Positions 24,603-34,547 of a stretch of 64,000 nt of DNA are shown here, in pieces. Position numbers and translations under genes: made by a program. Source of the DNA: Sphingomonas sp. (lineage in GTDB: Bacteria; Pseudomonadota; Alphaproteobacteria; Sphingomonadales; Sphingomonadaceae); NCBI GenBank assembly GCA_003248865.1, contig QFPK01000002.1, positions 124,001 through 188,000 of the forward strand. The letters are read 5' to 3'. Below the pieces are notes generated by a model, which was not told where the DNA came from, searched no databases, and saw nothing but the letters and a program-made list of their open reading frames with translations. Positions within the stretch are counted from its first letter, which is position 1. Each line of letters begins with the position of its first letter.

Positions 24603-24877
24603 TCAAATCGATTGAAAAAAATCATGTCTGTGTGCGCCGCAACGGTAAATCTGTGCCTGTGAGACTGCATGCCTATAAGAAAAACGGCAGCTATAAGGTT
24701 TCGAAGGGACCTAACGTCGTTCCGGCAGAAATCTCATGTGCCACGCTCGATGAAGTCCATGCCTACGCCGTCAAGGGGTACATGGTCCGCATGCAAAGCG
24801 AAATAATGGAACTTGATGGAAAGCGCCGTAGAATCAACGGCTTGTATAGCTCTGAGGGTGTTGAGGTGATCCGCTAA
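24599..24877 (+). CDS. Small low-GC protein of unknown function between nuoF and nuoG
   Basis: 92 residues from GTG at 24599. It is basic and soluble, with no membrane helix or metal motif, and has an AxxKxGSYKVSKGP-like stretch near residue 30. Composition is lower in G/C than the neighbours: 28 of the 60 bases from 24661, by hand count. It is coupled at both ends (GTGA with nuoF, TAATG with nuoG), so it is very likely translated. No family is recognised. It is the second foreign-looking gene inside nuo. Confidence 0.7.
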   Translation: MIKSIEKNHVCVRRNGKSVPVRLHAYKKNGSYKVSKGPNVVPAEISCATLDEVHAYAVKGYMVRMQSEIMELDGKRRRINGLYSSEGVEVIR

Positions 24878-26886
24878 TGCCCAAGGTAACCGTAGACGGG
24901 ATCGAAGTTGAGGTGCCGGCTGGCGCCACGGTGATGCAGGCCTGCGAAGCAGCCGGCAAGGAAATCCCGCGTTTCTGCTATCATGAGCGGCTCTCCATCG
25001 CCGGCAACTGCCGCATGTGCCTGGTGCAGGTCTCTCCGGGGCCGCCGAAGCCGCAGGCGAGCTGCGCGCTGCCAGCTGCCGAAGGCCAGACCATCCTCAC
25101 GGACAGCCCGATGGTGAAGAAGGCGCGGGAAGGGGTGATGGAGTTCCTGCTCATCAACCACCCGCTGGATTGCCCGATCTGCGATCAGGGCGGCGAGTGC
25201 GACCTGCAGGACCAGGCCATGGCCTATGGCCGGGGCGGCAGCCGCTTCGACGAGAACAAGCGTGCCGTCACCGAAAAGAACATGGGTCCGCTCATCAAGA
25301 CGGTGATGACCCGCTGCATCCACTGCACCCGCTGCGTGCGCTTCACCGAGGAAGTGGCCGGCACCGACGAGATCGGCGCGCTGTATCGCGGCGAGAATAT
25401 GCAGATCACCAGCTTCCTGGAGCAGGCGGTTACGTCCGAGCTGTCGGGCAATGTGATCGACCTGTGCCCGGTGGGCGCGCTCACCTCCAAGCCCACGGCC
25501 TTCCATTATCGCCCGTGGGAACTGAAGCGGAATGACTCGATCGATGTGATGGACGCCGTGGGCGCCAGCATCACCGTGCATTCGCGCACGGCGGAAGTGA
25601 TCCGCGTGACCCCGCGCGTGAACGACGATGTGAATGAGGAATGGGTGGCCGACAACGGCCGCTTCTCGGTGGACGGGCTGAAGGAACGGCGGCTGGACCG
25701 CCCCTGGGTGCGCGTGAACGGCGAACTGAAGCCCGCGAGCTGGGGCGAAGCCTTCGCCGCAGTGAAGAAGGCGCTGTCCGGCGTGGACGGCGGCGAGATC
25801 GCGGCGCTGGCCGGCGATCTGGCAGCGGTCGAGGAACTGGTGGCGGCGAAGGACCTGCTGACGGGCCTTGGCGCGACGCGGCTGGAATCCCGCACCGACG
25901 GCGCGGCCTATGAAGGCCCGGCGGCGCACTGGCGGTTCAACACCACGCTGGCAGGCCTTGAAACGGCCGACCTGATCCTGATCGTCGGCGCCGATCCGAA
26001 GCTGGACGCGCCGCTGGTGAACAGCCGCATCCGCAAGGCTGTGCGCAGGCGCGGGGCGAAGGTGTTCCGCATCGGCAGCGGCAGCGAGCCCGGCTACAAG
26101 CTGGCCGATCTGGGCGACGATCTGGCGCTGCTGGCGAAGCTGCCCGCCGAACTGGCCGATGCGCTGAAAACGGCTGAACGTCCCGCAATCCTGATCGGCA
26201 GCCGCAACGCCAGTGCCGACGTGCTGGCGGCGGCCCATGCGCTTTCCGGCAGCTTCGTGAAGGACGGCTGGAACGGCTTCAACATCCTGCACACGGCGGC
26301 CTCCCGCGTGGGGGCGCTCACCACGGGCTGGGCAGGGGAGGGGCTGGACGCACTCGCCCACAACCCGCCGAAGATCCTGTTCCTGCTGGGTGTCGACGAA
26401 GTGGCGCTGGCGCCCTTCGGCGGCACGACCAAGATCTACATCGGCAGCCATGGCGACCGCGGCGCGGCCGTGGCCGACATCATCCTGCCGGGTGCCGCCT
26501 GGGCGGAAAAGCCGGGCACCTGGGTGAACATGGAAGGCCGGGTGCAGCGCAGCTTGCGCGCCATCTTCCCGCCGGGCGACGCCCGCGAGGACTGGACGAT
26601 CTTCCGCGCGCTGGCCGATGTGCTGGGCATCACGCTCGGCTACGACAGCCTGGACCAGCTGCGCGCCCGCATCGCGGGTGAATGGCCGGAACTCGCCCGC
26701 GAAGGGCTTGCGCCCGCCGCGTGGGAGGCCGTGAAGCTGAAGGCGGCCAAGCCGTCCGGCCCGGCGAAGCAGCGCAGCACGGATTTCTACAGCTCGAACC
26801 CGATCCTGCGCGCCAGCCCCACCATGCGGGCCTGTGTGGCGGAAATCCTGGAAGGCCGCGTGCCTCAGCTGGAGGCGGCGGAGTAA
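24877..26886 (+). CDS. nuoG: NADH-quinone oxidoreductase subunit G
   Basis: 669 residues, the large iron-sulfur subunit. It has an N-terminal 2Fe-2S ferredoxin domain with C34, C45 and C48 (CYHERLS, GNCRMC), then CDQGGECDLQDQ and the 4Fe-4S motif CIHCTRC, followed by a degenerate molybdopterin-oxidoreductase domain. Size fits the alphaproteobacterial/mitochondrial form. Confidence 0.96.
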   Translation: MPKVTVDGIEVEVPAGATVMQACEAAGKEIPRFCYHERLSIAGNCRMCLVQVSPGPPKPQASCALPAAEGQTILTDSPMVKKAREGVMEFLLINHPLDCPICDQGGECDLQDQAMAYGRGGSRFDENKRAVTEKNMGPLIKTVMTRCIHCTRCVRFTEEVAGTDEIGALYRGENMQITSFLEQAVTSELSGNVIDLCPVGALTSKPTAFHYRPWELKRNDSIDVMDAVGASITVHSRTAEVIRVTPRVNDDVNEEWVADNGRFSVDGLKERRLDRPWVRVNGELKPASWGEAFAAVKKALSGVDGGEIAALAGDLAAVEELVAAKDLLTGLGATRLESRTDGAAYEGPAAHWRFNTTLAGLETADLILIVGADPKLDAPLVNSRIRKAVRRRGAKVFRIGSGSEPGYKLADLGDDLALLAKLPAELADALKTAERPAILIGSRNASADVLAAAHALSGSFVKDGWNGFNILHTAASRVGALTTGWAGEGLDALAHNPPKILFLLGVDEVALAPFGGTTKIYIGSHGDRGAAVADIILPGAAWAEKPGTWVNMEGRVQRSLRAIFPPGDAREDWTIFRALADVLGITLGYDSLDQLRARIAGEWPELAREGLAPAAWEAVKLKAAKPSGPAKQRSTDFYSSNPILRASPTMRACVAEILEGRVPQLEAAE

Positions 26887-26887
26887 G

Positions 26888-27970
26888 ATGGTCGAATTCT
26901 TCCAGACCTATCTGGGCACCGGCTTCGGCTGGTTCGTCGCCCATCTGATCTTCATCCTGCTGATCGCGCTTCCGGTCATGCTGTTCATGGCGCTCGCCAC
27001 CTGGATGGACCGCAAGGTGTGGGCGATGATGATGCTGCGGCGCGGGCCCAATGTGGTCGGCCCCATCGGCATCCTGCAGCCTTTCGCGGACGGCCTGAAG
27101 CTGTTCCTGAAGGAAACCATCGTCCCCTCGGGCGCGAACAAGGGCGTGTTCTTCATTGCGCCGATGATCACCTTCGTGCTGGCGCTCGTCAGCTGGGCGG
27201 TGATTCCGTTCGATGCAGGCTGGGTGCTGGCCGACATCAACGTCGGCATGCTCTACCTGTTCGCGGTGTCGTCCATGGGCGTCTACGGCATCATCATGTC
27301 GGGCTGGGCCTCCAACTCGAAATACCCGTTTCTGGGCGGCCTGCGCTCTGCGGCGCAGATGGTCAGCTATGAAGTGTCGCTGGGCCTCATCATCGTGACG
27401 GTGGTGCTCTATGCCTCCAGCTTCAACCTCAGCGACATCGTGGAAAGCCAGCGTGGCAACATCTTCGGGATCGTGAACGGGCATATCTTCAACCCGCTGC
27501 TGTTCCCGATGGCGATCGTGTTCCTGATCTCGGCGCTCGCTGAAACCAACCGGCCGCCGTTCGATCTTCCCGAAGCGGAATCCGAGCTCGTCGCCGGTTA
27601 CCAGATCGAATATTCGTCGATGACGTTCGCCCTGTTCTTCCTGGGCGAATATATGAACATCCTGCTGATGTGCGCGATGACGAGCGTGCTGTTCCTGGGC
27701 GGCTATCTGCCCCCCCTCAACTGGGCGCCGCTCTATCATGTGCCCGGCCTGGTGTGGCTGTTCCTGAAGATCGTCTTCATGTTCTTCGTGTTCGCCTGGG
27801 TGAAGGCCACCGTGCCGAGGTATCGTTACGACCAGCTGATGCGGCTGGGCTGGAAGGTGTTCCTGCCGCTGTCGCTGTTCTGGGTGGTTCTGGTGTCCGG
27901 CTGGCTAGTGTTCACGGGCCATTATTCAGCCCCGGCGGTTCAGCCGGTTGTTGCAGGAGGTGCGGCATGA
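26888..27970 (+). CDS. nuoH: NADH-quinone oxidoreductase subunit H
   Basis: 360 residues, eight or nine membrane helices. It closes the quinone chamber. Family segments are MDRKVWAMMMLRRGPNVVGP and ETNRPPFDLPEAESELVAGY. The ATG at 26888 is one base after the nuoG stop; its stop overlaps nuoI (ATGA). Confidence 0.97.
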   Translation: MVEFFQTYLGTGFGWFVAHLIFILLIALPVMLFMALATWMDRKVWAMMMLRRGPNVVGPIGILQPFADGLKLFLKETIVPSGANKGVFFIAPMITFVLALVSWAVIPFDAGWVLADINVGMLYLFAVSSMGVYGIIMSGWASNSKYPFLGGLRSAAQMVSYEVSLGLIIVTVVLYASSFNLSDIVESQRGNIFGIVNGHIFNPLLFPMAIVFLISALAETNRPPFDLPEAESELVAGYQIEYSSMTFALFFLGEYMNILLMCAMTSVLFLGGYLPPLNWAPLYHVPGLVWLFLKIVFMFFVFAWVKATVPRYRYDQLMRLGWKVFLPLSLFWVVLVSGWLVFTGHYSAPAVQPVVAGGAA

Positions 27971-28452
27971 GCGTGATGCAGGCTGCCAAGTCACTGCTGC
28001 TGCTGGAGTTCATCCGCGGCCATGCGCTGACGTTCAGCTATATCTTCAAGCCGAAGCGCACGGTGAACTTCCCCTATGAAAAGGGGCCGATCTCTCCGCG
28101 TTTCCGGGGCGAGCATGCGCTGCGCCGCTATCCCAACGGCGAAGAGCGCTGCATCGCCTGCAAGCTGTGCGAAGCGGTATGCCCGGCGCAGGCCATCACC
28201 ATCGAGGCCGAGCCCCGCGCCGACGGATCGCGCCGCACCACGCGCTACGACATCGACATGACGAAGTGCATCTATTGCGGTCTCTGCCAGGAGGCCTGCC
28301 CGGTGGACGCCATCGTCGAGGGGCCGAATTTCGAGTTCGCCACCGAAACCCGCGAGGAGCTGATGTACGACAAGGACAAGCTGCTCGCGAATGGCGAGCG
28401 CTGGGAACGGGCGATTGCGGCGAACCTTGCCGCAGACGCCCCCTATCGCTAA
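27967..28452 (+). CDS. nuoI: NADH-quinone oxidoreductase subunit I
   Basis: 161 residues. Two 4Fe-4S motifs, CIACKLCEAVCP and CIYCGLCQEACP, hold clusters N6a and N6b in the peripheral arm next to the membrane. An N-terminal amphipathic helix precedes them. Confidence 0.97.
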   Translation: MSVMQAAKSLLLLEFIRGHALTFSYIFKPKRTVNFPYEKGPISPRFRGEHALRRYPNGEERCIACKLCEAVCPAQAITIEAEPRADGSRRTTRYDIDMTKCIYCGLCQEACPVDAIVEGPNFEFATETREELMYDKDKLLANGERWERAIAANLAADAPYR

Positions 28453-28505
28453 CGGCTCCGGGGCATTTTCCAGATGACATATTCCAGCAGGGGCCGCGTA
28501 CAGCC

Positions 28506-29195
28506 GTGATACAGGCCGCCATCTTCTATCTGTTCGCAACCGTCGTCGTCGCCTCCGGGCTGATGGTGATCCTTGCGAAGAACCCGGTGCACTCCGTGCT
28601 CTGGCTCATTCTCGCCTTCTTCAACGCGGCGGGCCTCTTCCTCGTGATCGGGGCGGAGTTCATCGCGATGATCCTGGTGATCGTCTATGGCGGCGCGGTC
28701 GCCGTGCTGTTCCTGTTCGTGGTGATGATGCTGGACATCGACTTCACAGAGATGCGGGCCGGCTTCGCGCGCTACCTGCCGTTCGGCATGGTGCTGGCGC
28801 TGATCCTGGCGGTGGAGCTGGTGATGGTGGCAGGCGCCTGGGCCTTCGGCGACATGGTGCCGGGCGCGCGCATGGCCCCGAAGCCGCCGGTGGAGGCGAA
28901 CCTCACCAACACGCAGGCGCTCGGCACGATCCTCTACACGGACTATGTCTTCATCTTCCAGATGGCAGGCATGATCCTGCTGACCGCGATGGTCGGCGCC
29001 ATCGTGCTGACGCTGAGGCAGCGGCCGGGCGTCAGGCGGCAGAATGTGGCGGCGCAGAACGCGCGCACGCCCGCCAGCGCCGTGACGATCACCAAGCCGG
29101 CGACAGGCGCGGGCGTCGACACGGATCGTGGTGTTCAGCCGGTTATCACCGACGGAGGCATGAAGCCGACCATCCAAGACTGGGGCGCAAAATGA
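28506..29195 (+). CDS. nuoJ: NADH-quinone oxidoreductase subunit J
   Basis: 229 residues from GTG at 28506 (reads M-I-Q-A-A-I-F-Y-L-F). Five helices include the pi-bulge region FIAMILVIVYGGAVAVLFLF. The C-terminal 60 residues form a hydrophilic tail not needed for the core fold. The stop overlaps the nuoK start by 4 bp. A 53-bp gap precedes it, the largest inside the membrane-arm genes. Confidence 0.93.
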   Translation: MIQAAIFYLFATVVVASGLMVILAKNPVHSVLWLILAFFNAAGLFLVIGAEFIAMILVIVYGGAVAVLFLFVVMMLDIDFTEMRAGFARYLPFGMVLALILAVELVMVAGAWAFGDMVPGARMAPKPPVEANLTNTQALGTILYTDYVFIFQMAGMILLTAMVGAIVLTLRQRPGVRRQNVAAQNARTPASAVTITKPATGAGVDTDRGVQPVITDGGMKPTIQDWGAK

Positions 29196-29497
29196 TCGGC
29201 ATCGGCCATTATCTGACCGTGGGTGCCATCCTGTTCACGCTGGGCGTGTTCGGCATCTTCATCAACCGCAAGAACATCATCGTCATCCTGATGTCGGTGG
29301 AACTGATCCTGCTGGCGGTGAACATCAACTTCGTCGCCTTCTCGGTGTTCCTGAACGACATGGTGGGGCAGGTGTTCGCCATGTTCGTGCTGACGGTCGC
29401 CGCGGGCGAGGCCGCCATCGGGCTGGCCATTCTCGTCATCTATTTCCGGAACCGCGGGACCATCGCTGTCGATGATGTCCGCCAGATGCGTGGCTGA
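29192..29497 (+). CDS. nuoK: NADH-quinone oxidoreductase subunit K
   Basis: 101 residues, three helices. SVELILLAVNINFVAFS carries the conserved glutamate of TM2, and the second buried glutamate is in VAAGEAAIGLA. Both belong to the proton path. Confidence 0.97.
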   Translation: MIGIGHYLTVGAILFTLGVFGIFINRKNIIVILMSVELILLAVNINFVAFSVFLNDMVGQVFAMFVLTVAAGEAAIGLAILVIYFRNRGTIAVDDVRQMRG

Positions 29498-29498
29498 C

Positions 29499-31535
29499 AT
29501 GATCCAGGCAATCGTCTTCCTTCCCCTTCTCGCCTTCCTGATTGCCGGCATCGGCAACCGGGCCATCGGCAACACGGCGGCCAAGATCGTCACCACGGGC
29601 GCGCTGTTCATCAGCTGCGCGCTCTCCTGGGTGATCTTCATCGGCCTCATCAACGGGGCGCCCGCCGCCGACCATGTGGTGGCGGAATGGTTCACCAGCG
29701 GCGACCTGCATGTGAACTGGACTCTGAAGGTCGATATCCTGACCGGCGTGATGCTCGTGGTGATCACCTCGGTGTCGGCGCTCGTCCACCTCTACAGCTG
29801 GGGCTATATGGCGGAAGATCCCGACCAGCCCCGCTTCTTCGCCTATCTGTCGCTGTTCACCTTCGCCATGCTGATGCTGGTGACGGCCGACAATCTGGTG
29901 CAGATCTTCTTCGGCTGGGAAGGCGTGGGCCTCGCCTCCTATCTGCTGATCGGCTTCTGGTACCAGAAGCCCAGCGCCTGGGCCGCCGCCATCAAGGCGT
30001 TCGTGGTGAACCGCGTGGGCGACTTCGGCTTCATGCTGGGCATCTTCGGCCTGTTCATGCTGTTCGGCACCGTCGACATCGACACCATCCTGAACGGCGT
30101 GCCGCTGGCGAAGGGCGCCACCTTCACCTTCCTCGGCCATCAGGTGGATGCCATCACCACCATCGCGCTGCTGCTATTCGTGGGGGCCATGGGCAAGTCC
30201 GCCCAGGTGCCGCTGCACACCTGGTTGCCGGACGCCATGGAAGGCCCGACGCCGGTCTCCGCGCTGATCCACGCCGCCACCATGGTGACGGCGGGCGTAT
30301 TCTTGGTGTGCCGCATGTCGCCGCTGTTCGAAGCGAGCCCGACCGCCTCCACCGTGGTCACCTATGTCGGCGCGCTGACGGCGATCTTCGCGGCCACGGT
30401 CGCCACCACCCAGCACGACATCAAGCGGGTGATCGCCTATTCCACCTGTTCGCAGCTGGGCTTCATGTTCTTCGCGGCCGGCGTCGGCGCCTATGGCGCG
30501 GCGATGTTCCACCTGTTCACGCACGCCTTCTTCAAGGCGCTGTTGTTCCTGTGCGCGGGCAGCGTGATCCACGCCATGCACCACGAGCAGGACATGCGCT
30601 ATTATGGCGCTCTGCGGAAGGCGATCCCGCTCACCTTCTGGGCGATGATCATCGGCACCATCGCGATCACCGGCGTGAACTACACCTCCGGCTATTTCTC
30701 GAAGGACTCGGTGCTGTTCGCGGCCTGGGAATCCGGCAGCGAAGCGGGCCGGGTGGCCTTCTTCACCGGCATCTTCGCCTCGCTGCTGACGAGCTTCTAC
30801 AGCTGGCGCCTGATCTTCAAGACCTTCTTCGGCGAAGCCCGCTGGGCCGGTTCGGAGCATATCCAGCATGCCGTGCACGATGCGCATGGCCATGGGGATC
30901 ATGGTCACGACGATCATGCCCATGACGATCATGGTCATGAGGATCACGGGCATCACGCCCCTGCGACGGGCACGGCGGGCTATCATCCGCATGAAAGCCC
31001 CATCGTCATGCTGATCCCGCTGGTGGTGCTCAGCGTCGGCGCGTTGTTCGCGGGCGCCATCTTCAACGACTGGTTCGTGGGCGGCGACGGCCATGCCTTC
31101 TGGAACGGCGTGATCGTGCACAACGGCGAATTCTTCGAAAGCCTGCACCATGTGCCCGCGCTGGTGCACTGGGCGCCGGCCATCGTGATGGCGCTGGGCC
31201 TGCTGACGGCGTGGGCGGTCTATATCCGCAACCCCGGCTTCGCCGACACGTTCGTGGCGCAGTTCCGCCAGCTGCACGCCTTCCTGTACAACAAATGGTA
31301 TTTCGACGAGCTGTACCGCGCGATCTTCATCAAGCCCGCGCTGTGGCTGGGCCGCTTCTTCTGGAAGGCCGGGGACCAGGGCACCATCGACCGCTTCGGG
31401 CCCGACGGCCTGACGGCGGTGGTGGCGCAGGGCTCCGTGCTGGCGAAGCGCTTCCAGTCAGGCCTCGTCTATTCCTACGCGCTGGTGATGCTGATCGGTG
31501 TCGCTGCATTCGCAACCTGGTTCATGGTGCGCTGA
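29499..31535 (+). CDS. nuoL: NADH-quinone oxidoreductase subunit L with a His-rich loop
   Basis: 678 residues, an antiporter-like proton-pumping subunit. FGWEGVGLASYLLIGFW and KSAQVPLHTWLPDAMEGPTP are family hallmarks. Residues about 457-488 form an unusual cytoplasmic or periplasmic loop packed with His and Asp (HGHGDHGHDDHAHDDHGHED), a likely metal-binding insertion. The ATG at 29499 lies 2 bp after nuoK. A GTG or ATG further upstream would overlap nuoK. Confidence 0.96.
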   Translation: MIQAIVFLPLLAFLIAGIGNRAIGNTAAKIVTTGALFISCALSWVIFIGLINGAPAADHVVAEWFTSGDLHVNWTLKVDILTGVMLVVITSVSALVHLYSWGYMAEDPDQPRFFAYLSLFTFAMLMLVTADNLVQIFFGWEGVGLASYLLIGFWYQKPSAWAAAIKAFVVNRVGDFGFMLGIFGLFMLFGTVDIDTILNGVPLAKGATFTFLGHQVDAITTIALLLFVGAMGKSAQVPLHTWLPDAMEGPTPVSALIHAATMVTAGVFLVCRMSPLFEASPTASTVVTYVGALTAIFAATVATTQHDIKRVIAYSTCSQLGFMFFAAGVGAYGAAMFHLFTHAFFKALLFLCAGSVIHAMHHEQDMRYYGALRKAIPLTFWAMIIGTIAITGVNYTSGYFSKDSVLFAAWESGSEAGRVAFFTGIFASLLTSFYSWRLIFKTFFGEARWAGSEHIQHAVHDAHGHGDHGHDDHAHDDHGHEDHGHHAPATGTAGYHPHESPIVMLIPLVVLSVGALFAGAIFNDWFVGGDGHAFWNGVIVHNGEFFESLHHVPALVHWAPAIVMALGLLTAWAVYIRNPGFADTFVAQFRQLHAFLYNKWYFDELYRAIFIKPALWLGRFFWKAGDQGTIDRFGPDGLTAVVAQGSVLAKRFQSGLVYSYALVMLIGVAAFATWFMVR

Positions 31536-31538
31536 CCG

Positions 31539-33077
31539 ATGCTATCCGCGATGATCCTCCTGCCCCTCGCGCTCGCGCTTGTGGTGCTGTTCCTTCCCGG
31601 GGACGAAGCGGCGAAAGCCCGCACCGCCCGTTATGTGGGGCTCGGCACCACGCTTGTGCTGTTCGTGATGGGGCTTGTGCTCTGGTCCCGCTTCGACAGT
31701 TCGACGGCGGCCTTCCAATTTACCGAGCGCGCCGAGCTGTTCGGCGGCCTGTTCAGCTGGCACCTGGGCGTGGACGGCATCAGCTTCCTGCTGATCCTCC
31801 TCACAGTCTTCCTGATGCCGCTCTGCATCCTCGCCGGGTGGGACAGCGTGAAGACGCGCGTGCCGGAATATATCGCCGCCTTCCTGGCGATGGAGGCGAT
31901 GACCATCGGCGTCTTCTCCGCGCTCGATATCTTCCTGTTCTACATCTTCTTCGAAGCCGGCCTGATCCCGATGTACCTCATCATCGGCATCTGGGGCGGC
32001 AAGCGGCGCATCTACGCCAGCTACAAATTCTTCCTCTACACGCTGCTCGGCTCGGTGCTGATGCTGCTCGCCATGCTGTGGATGGTGCGCGCGGCCGGCA
32101 CCACGGACATCCCGGCGCTGATGGCCTATGATTTCCCAGTGAAGGCACAGACCTGGCTGTGGCTGGCCTTCTTCGCCAGCTTCGCGGTGAAGATGCCGAT
32201 GTGGCCGGTCCACACCTGGCTGCCGGACGCCCACGTGGAGGCGCCGACCGCGGGCTCGATGATCCTGGCCGGCGTTCTGCTGAAGATGGGCGGCTATGGC
32301 TTCATCCGCTTCAGCCTGCCGATGTTCCCCGAAGCCTCGGTGCAGATGATGTGGCTGGTGCTGGGGCTCTCCATGATCGCGGTGGTCTACACCAGCCTCG
32401 TGGCGCTCATTCAGGCCGACATGAAGAAGCTGATCGCCTATTCGTCGGTTGCCCACATGGCCTTCGTGACGGGCGGCCTGTTCGCCTTCAACACGCAGGG
32501 CGTGGAAGGCGCGATGGTCGTGATGCTCAGCCACGGGGTCGTTTCCGCCGCGCTCTTCTTCTGCGTCGGCGTGATCTACGATCGGCTGCACACGCGGGAG
32601 ATCGACCGTTACGGCGGCGTCACCACCAACATGCCGCGCTACGCCATCTTCTTCCTGCTGTTCACCATGGCCTCCATCGCGCTGCCGGGCACGTCGGGCT
32701 TCATCGGCGAGTTCATGGCGCTGACGGGGATCTGGAAGGTGAACACCTGGGTGGTGTTCGTGATGGCGACCGGCGTGATCCTGGGCGCCGCCTATATGCT
32801 CTGGCTGTTCGCCCGGGTGATGTATGGCGCGCAGAAGAATGCCGATGCCGCCGCCATGCCCGATCTCAACAAGCGGGAATGGGCGATCATGGTGCCGCTC
32901 GCCGTAGTGGCGCTGTGGATGGGGGTCTATCCCAAGCCCTTCCTGCAGCCGCTGAAGGCCCCCGTCGCCAGCCTGATGGCGCGGCTTGACCGGGCCGACC
33001 CGCCGCAAACCCCTTACACCCCCCTTGTTGCCTCGGCCGATGTGCAACTGGCTTCGGCTGCTGGAGAGACCAAGTGA
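31539..33077 (+). CDS. nuoM: NADH-quinone oxidoreductase subunit M
   Basis: 512 residues, the second antiporter-like subunit. YIFFEAGLIPMYLIIGIWGG has the key TM5 glutamate, and MPMWPVHTWLPDAHVEAPT the TM7 lysine region (VKMPMW). The stop overlaps the nuoN GTG start. Confidence 0.97.
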   Translation: MLSAMILLPLALALVVLFLPGDEAAKARTARYVGLGTTLVLFVMGLVLWSRFDSSTAAFQFTERAELFGGLFSWHLGVDGISFLLILLTVFLMPLCILAGWDSVKTRVPEYIAAFLAMEAMTIGVFSALDIFLFYIFFEAGLIPMYLIIGIWGGKRRIYASYKFFLYTLLGSVLMLLAMLWMVRAAGTTDIPALMAYDFPVKAQTWLWLAFFASFAVKMPMWPVHTWLPDAHVEAPTAGSMILAGVLLKMGGYGFIRFSLPMFPEASVQMMWLVLGLSMIAVVYTSLVALIQADMKKLIAYSSVAHMAFVTGGLFAFNTQGVEGAMVVMLSHGVVSAALFFCVGVIYDRLHTREIDRYGGVTTNMPRYAIFFLLFTMASIALPGTSGFIGEFMALTGIWKVNTWVVFVMATGVILGAAYMLWLFARVMYGAQKNADAAAMPDLNKREWAIMVPLAVVALWMGVYPKPFLQPLKAPVASLMARLDRADPPQTPYTPLVASADVQLASAAGETK

Positions 33078-34525
33078 CGCTCGCGCAATCGCTTTCCATC
33101 GGTGCACCCGAAGTGGTGCTGGCGGCCGGCGCTCTGGTGCTGCTGCTGGTCGGCGTGTTCCGCGGCAATGACAGTCTGAAGGGCCTCAGCTGGGGCGCCG
33201 TGATCCTGTTCGCGCTCGCCGCGCTGACCGTGATCGACGATGCGCCTGCCCGCGAACTGGCCTGGAACCAGCTCTATGTCGCGGACAGCCTGTCGGCCTT
33301 CCTGAAGATCCTGATCCTCACCGGTGCCGCCGCCGCCGTGCTGATGGCGCTGCCGTATATGGAGCGGGTGAAGCTGCACCGCTTCGAATATCCGGTGCTG
33401 ATCGTGCTGGCGACGCTGGGCATGTGCGTGATGGTGAGCGCCAACAACCTGCTCACCCTCTATGTCGGCCTCGAGCTGATGAGCCTCGCGGCCTATGTGC
33501 TGGCGGCCTTCAACCGCGACGAGCAGCGCTCATCGGAAGCGGGCCTCAAATATTTCGTGCTGGGTGCGCTCTCCTCGGGGATGCTGCTCTACGGCGTCAG
33601 CCTGGTCTATGGCTTCGTCGGCTCCACCGAATTCACCCGCATCGCCGCCGGCCTGTCGGCCGGGGAAGAGCGCAACATGGGTGCGCTGTTCGGGCTGGTG
33701 TTCGTGTTCGCAGGGCTTGCCTTCAAGGTCTCGGCCGTGCCGTTCCACATGTGGACGCCCGATGTCTATGAAGGCGCGCCGACCCCAGTCTCGGCCTTCT
33801 TCGCCTCGGCGCCCAAGGTGGCGGCCATGGGCCTGTTCATGCGTGTCGCGCTCGATGCCTTCTCCGGCATGATCGGGGACTGGCGGCAGATCATGATCTT
33901 CATGGCCATCGCCTCCATGTTCGTGGGCGCGGTGGGGGCCATCGGTCAGTCCAATGTGAAGCGGCTGCTGGCCTATTCCTCGATCAACAATGTCGGCTTC
34001 ATGCTGATCGGTCTCGCCGCCGCGACGGCGGCAGGCGCGTCGGCGGTGCTGCTCTATCTCACCATCTATCTGGTGATGACGATCGGCTCCTTCCTCGTCG
34101 TGCTGTCGCTCACGGATTCCGACGGCAATGCGGTGGAAACGCTGGACGATCTGGCCGGGCTCGCCCGCAGCCGCCCCTGGCTGGCGACGGCGCTTGCCAT
34201 CTTCATGCTCTCGCTGGCGGGCCTGCCACCGCTGTTCGGCTTCATGGCCAAGCTGGCGGTGTTCAATGCGGCGGTCGATTCCGGCCTGTGGCTGCTCGCT
34301 GTGCTCGGTGTGCTCTCCAGCGTGATCGCGGCCTATTATTATCTGCGCGTGGTGAAGATCCTGTTCTTCGATCCGCCGGCCGATGTGGTCGTGTCGGGTG
34401 AGGGCGGGGCCGTCATCAACAACGGCATGATGATCGCGGCCGCCGTGTTCTGCTCGCCCATCGGCTATCTGCTGCTGGGGCCGCTCGCCCAGGCCACCCG
34501 CACAGCCGCGAGCAGCCTCTTCTAA
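33074..34525 (+). CDS. nuoN: NADH-quinone oxidoreductase subunit N
   Basis: 483 residues from GTG at 33074. It is the third antiporter-like subunit, with NLLTLYVGLELMSLAAYVLA and KVSAVPFHMWTPDVYEGAP. It ends the complex I operon; birA follows within the same transcription unit. Confidence 0.97.
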   Translation: MTLAQSLSIGAPEVVLAAGALVLLLVGVFRGNDSLKGLSWGAVILFALAALTVIDDAPARELAWNQLYVADSLSAFLKILILTGAAAAVLMALPYMERVKLHRFEYPVLIVLATLGMCVMVSANNLLTLYVGLELMSLAAYVLAAFNRDEQRSSEAGLKYFVLGALSSGMLLYGVSLVYGFVGSTEFTRIAAGLSAGEERNMGALFGLVFVFAGLAFKVSAVPFHMWTPDVYEGAPTPVSAFFASAPKVAAMGLFMRVALDAFSGMIGDWRQIMIFMAIASMFVGAVGAIGQSNVKRLLAYSSINNVGFMLIGLAAATAAGASAVLLYLTIYLVMTIGSFLVVLSLTDSDGNAVETLDDLAGLARSRPWLATALAIFMLSLAGLPPLFGFMAKLAVFNAAVDSGLWLLAVLGVLSSVIAAYYYLRVVKILFFDPPADVVVSGEGGAVINNGMMIAAAVFCSPIGYLLLGPLAQATRTAASSLF

Positions 34526-34547
34526 CGCCATCCGGGCCAGGCCTGTT

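Noticed and set aside
26630..27739. Long minus-strand frame opposite nuoH
   Set aside because: Shadow of a strongly conserved membrane-protein gene; no independent support.
30867..30962. Repeated CATGACGATCATG-like units as a CRISPR or tandem repeat
   Set aside because: They encode the in-frame His/Asp-rich loop of NuoL; no spacers and no cas genes.
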